Assembly (NCBI GenBank): GCA_037975125.1
Contig: CM075860.1
Coordinates: 20,152,822-20,216,821 of the forward strand
DNA length: 64,000 nt
Reading direction: 5' to 3'
From: Latrodectus hesperus
Lineage: Eukaryota > Arthropoda > Arachnida > Araneae > Theridiidae
Part shown: positions 20,221 to 29,496 of the stretch, in pieces
Layout: each line of letters opens with the position of its first letter
Numbering within the stretch: the stretch's first letter is position 1
Position numbers and translations under genes: made by a program
The notes under the pieces: generated by a model
Database searches by the model: none
Told to the model about the DNA's origin: nothing
Seen by the model: only the letters and a program-made list of their open reading frames with translations

Positions 20221-21867
20221 ATGAGTCTTCTCGTCGTCCCATATCGTCAGATGAATTCAAACGACCAGTCACCCGAGATGATACATCAGTATTCAAAAAG
20301 TCTCACCGACAAGCAGAAGATTCCCACCGTCTATCCTCTCGTCCGAGTGCATTCAAATCAAGCCGTCCAAACGAAGTGTTCAAATCTCGCAGCAAACCAC
20401 AGACTCCTTCCAGTCCACAGAAGCGTCTTCCCGAGCCTTCATCCAGTCCTTTCTCCTGCAGTCAAAGAATTTAAATCTCACAGCAGCCATCAGAAACGTC
20501 CAGCCGAGCAGCAGATGCCGTACAGTCCAGATGCTTCCTCCAGCACCGGAATTGATATATTTTCAACACTCTCGGACAAACTGCTGTCCAGACTGGATCC
20601 TAAAGTCCCTTCAATGACATCCACCATCCTAAGCTTCATCGTGTTCTTGAGGGGACTCAGGATTTACTTTCACACGCTGCCGCCGGATGTTTGGACGGCA
20701 AACATTCATAGACTGTTTGCAGAGAGTCAAAAGTGCAACTCGATCGAGTACGGAAGACTGGACTGGGCAAGAGCCGAACATCGATTGGACAAAACACCAA
20801 CATCGGCAGGTCGGCAGAATGAGGACGTGCGCCTTGGATTCCGGTGAGAAAACATCTTCCTGGTCAAGATGTTCTTTACATTTGGACAGAGAACACCGGA
20901 TCCAGGGACCATCCACGTTATTCAAACATTGGCTGCTCCCATCCTCTATTAAGAATACAATGCCAGCAACAAGTTCAGTAACACCAACAGTCCAAAGAAA
21001 CGCCGATACAGAACCTCTGCACCGGCATCCTTCGTGGCCACATCGAAAGGCTTCTCTTCGTACGACCAGTTCCTGTACGACCGTTATGTGTTGCAGCCCT
21101 TTTCCATCTACAGAGTTAGACCAGACACGACGTATGTCATTCTCACATGTCAGAAAAGCCTGTTTCAATTAGATGTCGTCCATGAAAGCACTGCTGATGA
21201 CTTGGAGAGAAGAGGTATTTACCTATTTGCCTCACCGACTGCAGACAGAGTACTCCGGCCGAATGCTAGCATGGGGTACTTGGACAGGCCGCTGGCGACG
21301 CCAGTATGGATTCCTCCTCCACCAGCACCTGAACCATCAGTCAACACATACCACCACAACAGTCAGATCCTTGAAGTTCCTTCTCAACCAAGCGATGCAG
21401 AGAGGAACCTCATCGAGGAAATGTTTCACGATATTCAACCATCCCCCATCTCTCCAGAGATCCCTGTAAAAGCACCAGCACCTTCCCAAGAAACTACCCA
21501 ACTCATGCTCGTTTCAACGGGAGACCAATTGATGTGGATTGTTCAACCGCCGCCGCAGCAGCAACCACCACCACCACAACTCACTGCTACAACAACAAAC
21601 GATGCCTCCGTCAACACCACAGAGGAATGGACTTGTACTAGCTGTGTGGCAAAGAAATCCTCAGGCTTGGACATTGCAAGAAAGCGCATAGAGTTGTATT
21701 ATGGTACAAGTCCAGAAGCACCAAAGAAAAGGCGGCGGATGGAACAACCGTTGCATCTTTCTTGTGGCCACTGCACGGGAGAGATTCCAGAATCACCTTT
21801 AATGCCTAACCTTCCACCGGCACCAGCTCAAAGACATATACAAGACGATTCCAGTCAACAATTTTAA
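20221..21867 (+). CDS. Unrecognised gene, probably two exons, with NLS-like and CxxC motifs
   Basis: I do not recognise the family. Exon 1 starts at ATG 20221 and runs to a GTGAGA donor at 20844. An AG at 20965-20966 restores the frame, giving 507 residues; the acceptor has a weak pyrimidine tract, so this is a proposal. Exon 1 is Ser/Pro/His-rich, then helical (IFSTLSDKLLSRL, ILSFIVFLRG). Exon 2 is open from 20953 and contains PKKRRYR, FSSYDQFLYDRYV, a Pro/Gln-rich linker (PPPQQQPPPPQ), WTCTSC, PKKRRRM and LSCGHC, the two CxxC pairs suggesting a zinc ribbon. A nuclear protein is plausible. The last 58 codons (from 21691) are the first part of the array unit and occur in every copy. It may also be two adjacent decayed genes. 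Confidence 0.45.
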
Positions 21868-21995
21868 AAAGTGATGAGAATTCCGGTTTATTGATTTTCT
21901 TAGACAACACGCAGCGAGATTTCCTCCACACTTACAGACAATATAACGGTATCCCCAACAAAGTGGTATCTTTGTGTCAAAGCTCTGTTCATAAG
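21868..21995 (+). pseudogene. DNA polymerase B N-terminal piece inside the array unit
   Basis: Encodes FLDNTQRDFLHTYRQYNG and VVSLCQSSVHK without a start codon. The same stretch at 62345-62475 is followed by the rest of a Maverick-type polymerase B, which identifies it. In the array it is cut at CATAAG and joined to a RING fragment. Present in every unit. Confidence 0.6.
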
Positions 21996-22142
21996 ACGTA
22001 TACCCCGACAGCGACTCGGACCAGTCTGGTAGAGAAAGTCCCGAGGTAATATGCTTAGATTAACTTGGTTCTCTAAAAGACATTTGTGTACAGTGACAGC
22101 CTTTACTGTAAAAAAAGGGTGGTTCTGAGTGGTGGTCTCCAT
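21996..22142 (+). pseudogene. RING 3' end and flank inside the array unit
   Basis: ACGTATACCCCGACAGCGAC and the following AGTCTGGTAGAGAAAGTCCC match the end of RING copies 3 and 4 (8190-8240 and 18220-18270), including the GAG|GTAAT donor and about 100 bp of the flank. Diverged by several substitutions from both, so it came from a further relative. Confidence 0.75.
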
Positions 22143-22165
22143 CACTCGGAATCACCCTTTTTTAC
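22108..22165. repeat. Fold-back hairpin inside the array unit
   Basis: Arms 22108-22131 and 22143-22165 are complementary apart from two mismatches and one extra A, around an 11-nt loop. The left arm is the normal RING/QGF flank (compare 8304-8330); the right arm is its inverted copy. Repeated in each unit. Confidence 0.75.
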
Positions 22166-22222
22166 AACACCCTACGAACCAACATTGGATCACTTTGTTG
22201 AAACAAGTAAAAGAAAATGTAA

Positions 22223-22483
22223 GGACTTAAGTTTTGGAAAAGTGTCATCTGCTGGCTGCACTCATTATTGTCCATAGCAGCAGCATCATATGAGAGACAT
22301 GTTCATAGCATTTGCAGGACACTATTCCATTGACCATCGTTGGGAAGGCATGTAGTAACCAATGTGTTAGAAATAAGGAACTTGTGGAAGGTTCTTAACA
22401 GAGAGGTTTTAAAGCATCCATCCATGAGGTGGGCTACTGGAATGGCTGGTCACAGTATAAAAGCTTTGATACCTATGTTGTAA
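22223..22483 (+). pseudogene. Decayed frame of unknown origin in the array unit
   Basis: A frame of 86 codons with one TGA near 22335, encoding blocks such as SYERHVHSICRTLF, HVVTNVLEIRNLW and GMAGHSIKALIPML. It starts right after a TAA, so its 5' part is missing. Not recognised. A possible poly(A) signal (AATAAA, 22557-22562) follows. Confidence 0.3.
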
Positions 22484-22634
22484 AAATATTATTGTTGCTG
22501 CTGTTTGGGAAGATGAGTGACCTGTCATGATGCGACTAAGGATAATATGTAATAATAATAAAAAAAAATGTTTTTGAAATATTAGATGAGTTGACTCGGC
22601 TGGGCTGTAGCAGTCGTTGAGGCAAGTCTTGCCG

Positions 22635-22666
22635 TATATAAGCTAGCTCCTCAGTCATTCTCAATT
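22635..22666 (+). promoter_or_regulatory. TATA box plus initiator for gene X
   Basis: TATATAAG at 22635-22642; initiator candidates TCAGTC (22651), TCATTC (22655) and TCAATT (22661), the last at the best distance (about 28 bp). The ATG of gene X is at 22739. Identical in all fourteen copies of gene X. Confidence 0.6.
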
Positions 22667-22738
22667 AGATAGCTTTTTTCACAGTTTGTGAGTGCTTCCT
22701 TCCTTACTGTCTTCGCTGCTACTACAAGCTTCGAAACC

Positions 22739-23353
22739 ATGTACTACAGATACGAGTTGCACCCCAAGACCCAGTTCTTGACAGCAGTCATTGGTGCTGA
22801 TGGTAACTCTTACTTTTTGTACAGAGACGTCAGGAACCTCCTGGTTACACGCAACATGAAGGATTACTGCAGGTCGACGTTGGACGACTTGGCTGCACCA
22901 ATGCTTCAAGTGAGAGACGTCCTCCCTAAAGGAAACACCTTTCGCTTCAAATTCCAGCACTATTTTGCGATTGGAGAAGACACTCTACTGAGAATCATGG
23001 ACTTGTATGTTCAGCAAACGGACAGGGAACTCTACCTCTAGTTCCGACGTATGCGAGTCGACATGAGAGTGAAACTTGTTCAGCCAGAAAAGTTTACAGA
23101 AGTGTTGCAAGTTCCCTACACGGCGTCCTATCAGGCAAAGATGCCCAGATTCGTCCTGTGCAACCCACAAGATGTAGATGCCCGCTAGCTGCTCAGTGAA
23201 TACTTGCCTCTCCTCATCAATGCAACCTTGGAATACTACAGAGAGATTGAAAGCCATAGACTGATGAGTATCCAGCAAGATGAGCAGCAGCCGGATGATG
23301 CCTTACAGCAAAGTCAGCTGGATGCCTTAGAGCAGCCATCATATCATCCATAA
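22739..23353 (+). pseudogene. Gene X, unit 1: unrecognised frame with two in-frame TAG codons
   Basis: Starts at CCATGT after a 75-nt leader with a TATA promoter. The frame is MYYRYELHPKTQFLT, DGNSYFLYRDVRNLL, FQHYFAIGEDTLLRIMDLY, ending first at TAG 23039-23041 after 100 residues. It stays in the same register through RRMRVDMRVKLVQPEKF and FVLCNPQDVDAR to TAG 23186-23188, then LLSEYLPLLINATLEYYREI and a Gln-rich end to TAA 23351-23353. Composition on both sides of the stops looks like one protein of about 204 residues. The start (a beta-rich segment ending in DVRNLL) faintly recalls BRO-N/KilA-N domains of insect DNA viruses, but not enough to name it. Either readthrough, or a pseudogene amplified after it had broken. 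Confidence 0.5.
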
Positions 23354-23460
23354 TATGAAGTTAATGATGAAGCATTCCAGTCAGTCATTTAAACCATTAA
23401 CCGAGTGCCTTATATGAGACTCAAGTATATAAATTAGGTACGTACTCTTTTCCTTTAAAG

Positions 23461-24232
23461 ATAAGCCACATAGACATCCTTAACAACATTTTTGAAGCTT
23501 TAATTAAAAGTGTATGTGTAAAGAAAAGCGATGCAACAGATATTATGAAAACTGTTATCTATTTACTAAAAAAAATGATGAAATGTGATGGTAATGAAAT
23601 GTTAAAACTGCAACTAAAATTTATTGAGGTGCAATTATCATTGTGTTTTTTAAATAAGAATGGTCTCAGGTATTCTTCTGACCTGATGATATTTTCTGCT
23701 CTCTTTTCTAACATGGCTCCACATGTGTATAATTTTGTTCGTAATAGTAAAAATATTTTATTACCACATCCCTCTACAATTCGTCGTATTTGCTTGTCTT
23801 ATGATGTGAAACCAGATGCCGAAACATTGAATTCTAATTTTTTAATGTATGTAAGACACAAATTTAATCTTTTGGAAGATAATGATAAAAAAGTAATTTT
23901 GATGATTGACGAGATACATCTAAAACAGCATTTAGATTATAAGGGCGGTAATATTTGTGGTTTGTCTTATGACAATAAAAATTTGGCAAACAGTGCCCAT
24001 GTATTTATGATTAGCAGTTTGCTATCAAAATACAAAGATGTCATTCACATATTGCCAACCAATAAAATAAATGCTGAAATAATGCACGAAATTGAAAAAA
24101 ATTATTGTTGGTTTAGAAGAAATTGGTTTTTTTGTAATATGTGTTGTAACGGATAATAATTCTATTAGCAGAAAATGAATGTCATTATTTGTTTCACCTC
24201 CCCAAATACAAGAGTTGTATTATGGTACAAGA
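23461..24232 (+). pseudogene. P-element/THAP9-like transposase exon, unit 1
   Basis: Begins at an acceptor-like TTTTCCTTTAAAG (ending 23460) and is in frame from ISHIDILNN. Family features: LLPHPSTIRRICLS near residue 105 counted from the acceptor, LMIDEIHLKQHLDYKGG with the first catalytic Asp, HVFMISSLLSKYKD, and VVTDNNSISRK with the second Asp, in another frame here because the A-run before ATTATTG has only 7 A (9 keeps the frame open). The transposase is cut after MSLFVSPPQIQ and joined to the next unit. The THAP domain and the C-terminus are missing, so no activity is expected. Confidence 0.75.
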
Positions 24233-25280
24233 GAGTTGTATTATGGTACAAGTCCAGAAGCACCAAAGAAAAGGCGGCGGATGGAACAACCGTTGCATCT
24301 TTCTTGTGGCCACTGCACGGGAGAGATTCCAGAATCACCTTTAATGCCTAACCTTCCACCGGCACCAGCTCAAAGACATATACAAGACGATTCCAGTCAA
24401 CAATTTTAAAAAGTGATGAGAATTCCGGTTTATTGATTTTCTTAGACAACACGCAGCGAGATTTCCTCCACACTTACAGACAATATAACGGTATCCCCAA
24501 CAAAGTGGTATCTTTGTGTCAAAGCTCTGTTCATAAGACGTATACCCCGACAGCGACTCGGACCAGTCTGGTAGAGAAAGTCCCGAGGTAATATGCTTAG
24601 ATTAACTTGGTTCTCTAAAAGACATTTGTGTACAGTGACAGCCTTTACTGTAAAAAAAGGGTGGTTCTGAGTGGTGGTCTCCATCACTCGGAATCACCCT
24701 TTTTTACAACACCCTACGAACCAACATTGGATCACTTTGTTGAAACAAGTAAAAGAAAATGTAAGGACTTAAGTTTTGGAAAAGTGTCATCTGCTGGCTG
24801 CACTCATTATTGTCCATAGCAGCAGCATCATATGAGAGACATGTTCATAGCATTTGCAGGACACTATTCCATTGACCATCGTTGGGAAGGCATGTAGTAA
24901 CCAATGTGTTAGAAATAAGGAACTTGTGGAAGGTTCTTAACAGAGAGGTTTTAAAGCATCCATCCATGAGGTGGGCTACTGGAATGGCTGGTCACAGTAT
25001 AAAAGCTTTGATACCTATGTTGTAAAAATATTATTGTTGCTGCTGTTTGGGAAGATGAGTGACCTGTCATGATGCGACTAAGGATAATATGTAATAATAA
25101 TAAAAAAAAATGTTTTTGAAATATTAGATGAGTTGACTCGGCTGGGCTGTAGCAGTCGTTGAGGCAAGTCTTGCCGTATATAAGCTAGCTCCTCAGTCAT
25201 TCTCAATTAGATAGCTTTTTTCACAGTTTGTGAGTGCTTCCTTCCTTACTGTCTTCGCTGCTACTACAAGCTTCGAAACC

Positions 25281-25895
25281 ATGTACTACAGATACGAGTT
25301 GCACCCCAAGACCCAGTTCTTGACAGCAGTCATTGGTGCTGATGGTAACTCTTACTTTTTGTACAGAGACGTCAGGAACCTCCTGGTTACACGCAACATG
25401 AAGGATTACTGCAGGTCGACGTTGGACGACTTGGCTGCACCAATGCTTCAAGTGAGAGACGTCCTCCCTAAAGGAAACACCTTTCGCTTCAAATTCCAGC
25501 ACTATTTTGCGATTGGAGAAGACACTCTACTGAGAATCATGGACTTGTATGTTCAGCAAACGGACAGGGAACTCTACCTCTAGTTCCGACGTATGCGAGT
25601 CGACATGAGAGTGAAACTTGTTCAGCCAGAAAAGTTTACAGAAGTGTTGCAAGTTCCCTACACGGCGTCCTATCAGGCAAAGATGCCCAGATTCGTCCTG
25701 TGCAACCCACAAGATGTAGATGCCCGCTAGCTGCTCAGTGAATACTTGCCTCTCCTCATCAATGCAACCTTGGAATACTACAGAGAGATTGAAAGCCATA
25801 GACTGATGAGTATCCAGCAAGATGAGCAGCAGCCGGATGATGCCTTACAGCAAAGTCAGCTGGATGCCTTAGAGCAGCCATCATATCATCCATAA
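25281..25895 (+). pseudogene. Gene X, unit 2
   Basis: Same frame and the same two TAG codons as unit 1 (first TAG ends 25583). Confidence 0.5.
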
Positions 25896-26002
25896 TATGA
25901 AGTTAATGATGAAGCATTCCAGTCAGTCATTTAAACCATTAACCGAGTGCCTTATATGAGACTCAAGTATATAAATTAGGTACGTACTCTTTTCCTTTAA
26001 AG

Positions 26003-26775
26003 ATAAGCCACATAGACATCCTTAACAACATTTTTGAAGCTTTAATTAAAAGTGTATGTGTAAAGAAAAGCGATGCAACAGATATTATGAAAACTGTTAT
26101 CTATTTACTAAAAAAAATGATGAAATGTGATGGTAATGAAATGTTAAAACTGCAACTAAAATTTATTGAGGTGCAATTATCATTGTGTTTTTTAAATAAG
26201 AATGGTCTCAGGTATTCTTCTGACCTGATGATATTTTCTGCTCTCTTTTCTAACATGGCTCCACATGTGTATAATTTTGTTCGTAATAGTAAAAATATTT
26301 TATTACCACATCCCTCTACAATTCGTCGTATTTGCTTGTCTTATGATGTGAAACCAGATGCCGAAACATTGAATTCTAATTTTTTAATGTATGTAAGACA
26401 CAAATTTAATCTTTTGGAAGATAATGATAAAAAAGTAATTTTGATGATTGACGAGATACATCTAAAACAGCATTTAGATTATAAGGGCGGTAATATTTGT
26501 GGTTTGTCTTATGACAATAAAAATTTGGCAAACAGTGCCCATGTATTTATGATTAGCAGTTTGCTATCAAAATACAAAGATGTCATTCACATATTGCCAA
26601 CCAATAAAATAAATGCTGAAATAATGCACGAAATTGAAAAAAAATTATTGTTGGTTTAGAAGAAATTGGTTTTTTTGTAATATGTGTTGTAACGGATAAT
26701 AATTCTATTAGCAGAAAATGAATGTCATTATTTGTTTCACCTCCCCAAATACAAGAGTTGTATTATGGTACAAGA
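26003..26775 (+). pseudogene. P-element-like transposase exon, unit 2
   Basis: A-run of 8: the frame ends early with KKLLLV at 26659. Confidence 0.7.
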
Positions 26776-29319
26776 GAGTTGTATTATGGTACAAGTCCAG
26801 AAGCACCAAAGAAAAGGCGGCGGATGGAACAACCGTTGCATCTTTCTTGTGGCCACTGCACGGGAGAGATTCCAGAATCACCTTTAATGCCTAACCTTCC
26901 ACCGGCACCAGCTCAAAGACATATACAAGACGATTCCAGTCAACAATTTTAAAAAGTGATGAGAATTCCGGTTTATTGATTTTCTTAGACAACACGCAGC
27001 GAGATTTCCTCCACACTTACAGACAATATAACGGTATCCCCAACAAAGTGGTATCTTTGTGTCAAAGCTCTGTTCATAAGACGTATACCCCGACAGCGAC
27101 TCGGACCAGTCTGGTAGAGAAAGTCCCGAGGTAATATGCTTAGATTAACTTGGTTCTCTAAAAGACATTTGTGTACAGTGACAGCCTTTACTGTAAAAAA
27201 AGGGTGGTTCTGAGTGGTGGTCTCCATCACTCGGAATCACCCTTTTTTACAACACCCTACGAACCAACATTGGATCACTTTGTTGAAACAAGTAAAAGAA
27301 AATGTAAGGACTTAAGTTTTGGAAAAGTGTCATCTGCTGGCTGCACTCATTATTGTCCATAGCAGCAGCATCATATGAGAGACATGTTCATAGCATTTGC
27401 AGGACACTATTCCATTGACCATCGTTGGGAAGGCATGTAGTAACCAATGTGTTAGAAATAAGGAACTTGTGGAAGGTTCTTAACAGAGAGGTTTTAAAGC
27501 ATCCATCCATGAGGTGGGCTACTGGAATGGCTGGTCACAGTATAAAAGCTTTGATACCTATGTTGTAAAAATATTATTGTTGCTGCTGTTTGGGAAGATG
27601 AGTGACCTGTCATGATGCGACTAAGGATAATATGTAATAATAATAAAAAAAAATGTTTTTGAAATATTAGATGAGTTGACTCGGCTGGGCTGTAGCAGTC
27701 GTTGAGGCAAGTCTTGCCGTATATAAGCTAGCTCCTCAGTCATTCTCAATTAGATAGCTTTTTTCACAGTTTGTGAGTGCTTCCTTCCTTACTGTCTTCG
27801 CTGCTACTACAAGCTTCGAAACCATGTACTACAGATACGAGTTGCACCCCAAGACCCAGTTCTTGACAGCAGTCATTGGTGCTGATGGTAACTCTTACTT
27901 TTTGTACAGAGACGTCAGGAACCTCCTGGTTACACGCAACATGAAGGATTACTGCAGGTCGACGTTGGACGACTTGGCTGCACCAATGCTTCAAGTGAGA
28001 GACGTCCTCCCTAAAGGAAACACCTTTCGCTTCAAATTCCAGCACTATTTTGCGATTGGAGAAGACACTCTACTGAGAATCATGGACTTGTATGTTCAGC
28101 AAACGGACAGGGAACTCTACCTCTAGTTCCGACGTATGCGAGTCGACATGAGAGTGAAACTTGTTCAGCCAGAAAAGTTTACAGAAGTGTTGCAAGTTCC
28201 CTACACGGCGTCCTATCAGGCAAAGATGCCCAGATTCGTCCTGTGCAACCCACAAGATGTAGATGCCCGCTAGCTGCTCAGTGAATACTTGCCTCTCCTC
28301 ATCAATGCAACCTTGGAATACTACAGAGAGATTGAAAGCCATAGACTGATGAGTATCCAGCAAGATGAGCAGCAGCCGGATGATGCCTTACAGCAAAGTC
28401 AGCTGGATGCCTTAGAGCAGCCATCATATCATCCATAATATGAAGTTAATGATGAAGCATTCCAGTCAGTCATTTAAACCATTAACCGAGTGCCTTATAT
28501 GAGACTCAAGTATATAAATTAGGTACGTACTCTTTTCCTTTAAAGATAAGCCACATAGACATCCTTAACAACATTTTTGAAGCTTTAATTAAAAGTGTAT
28601 GTGTAAAGAAAAGCGATGCAACAGATATTATGAAAACTGTTATCTATTTACTAAAAAAAATGATGAAATGTGATGGTAATGAAATGTTAAAACTGCAACT
28701 AAAATTTATTGAGGTGCAATTATCATTGTGTTTTTTAAATAAGAATGGTCTCAGGTATTCTTCTGACCTGATGATATTTTCTGCTCTCTTTTCTAACATG
28801 GCTCCACATGTGTATAATTTTGTTCGTAATAGTAAAAATATTTTATTACCACATCCCTCTACAATTCGTCGTATTTGCTTGTCTTATGATGTGAAACCAG
28901 ATGCCGAAACATTGAATTCTAATTTTTTAATGTATGTAAGACACAAATTTAATCTTTTGGAAGATAATGATAAAAAAGTAATTTTGATGATTGACGAGAT
29001 ACATCTAAAACAGCATTTAGATTATAAGGGCGGTAATATTTGTGGTTTGTCTTATGACAATAAAAATTTGGCAAACAGTGCCCATGTATTTATGATTAGC
29101 AGTTTGCTATCAAAATACAAAGATGTCATTCACATATTGCCAACCAATAAAATAAATGCTGAAATAATGCACGAAATTGAAAAAAAAATTATTGTTGGTT
29201 TAGAAGAAATTGGTTTTTTTGTAATATGTGTTGTAACGGATAATAATTCTATTAGCAGAAAATGAATGTCATTATTTGTTTCACCTCCCCAAATACAAGA
29301 GTTGTATTATGGTACAAGA
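26776..29319 (+). repeat. Array unit 3
   Basis: 2544 bp, one base longer than unit 2 because of the longer transposase A-run. Confidence 0.9.
27824..28438 (+). pseudogene. Gene X, unit 3
   Basis: Two TAG codons retained; first ends at 28126. Confidence 0.5.
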
Positions 29320-29496
29320 GAGTTGTATTATGGTACAAGTCCAGAAGCACCAAAGAAAAGGCGGCGGATGGAACAACCGTTGCATCTTTCTTGTGGCCAC
29401 TGCACGGGAGAGATTCCAGAATCACCTTTAATGCCTAACCTTCCACCGGCACCAGCTCAAAGACATATACAAGACGATTCCAGTCAACAATTTTAA
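28546..29496 (+). pseudogene. P-element-like transposase exon fused to the SCGHC tail, unit 3
   Basis: A-run of 9 keeps the frame open through VVTDNNSISRK to TGA at 29263-29265. The same register then continues MSLFVSPPQIQ, a duplicated ELYYGT, PKKRRRM and LSCGHC to TAA at 29496. With that one TGA this is a chimeric frame of transposase plus the tail of the 20221-21867 gene, crossing the unit boundary at 29320. Confidence 0.6.

Larger units (their letters stand above)
21691..24232 (+). repeat. Array unit 1
   Basis: 2542 bp. Its first 177 bp are the native 3' end of the gene at 20221-21867, so this unit marks the left array edge. Transposase A-run: 7. Confidence 0.9.
24233..26775 (+). repeat. 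Array unit 2
   Basis: 2543 bp. The 58-codon tail (24233-24409) now follows a transposase end instead of its native gene. Confidence 0.9.

Noticed and set aside
20687..21172. Overlapping plus-strand frame of 161 codons
   Set aside because: Its second half is an out-of-frame reading of the more protein-like FSSYDQFLYDRYV frame, and its start lies inside exon 1 of the proposed gene.
21900..22145. Minus-strand frame of 81 codons over the polymerase/RING junction of each unit
   Set aside because: It crosses a breakpoint between unrelated segments and is therefore accidental.
22086..22277. Plus-strand frame of 63 codons over the hairpin in each unit
   Set aside because: It reads through both arms of the fold-back and has no ATG in good context; treated as chance.
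22688..22738. GTG start for gene X at 22688
   Set aside because: Eukaryotic context; the ATG at 22739 in CCATGT context after the TATA promoter is the better start.
22679..23278. Minus-strand frames of 93 and 97 codons opposite gene X, repeated in all units
   Set aside because: They lie antisense to the better-supported plus-strand frame, have no promoter or motif, and repeat only because the unit repeats.
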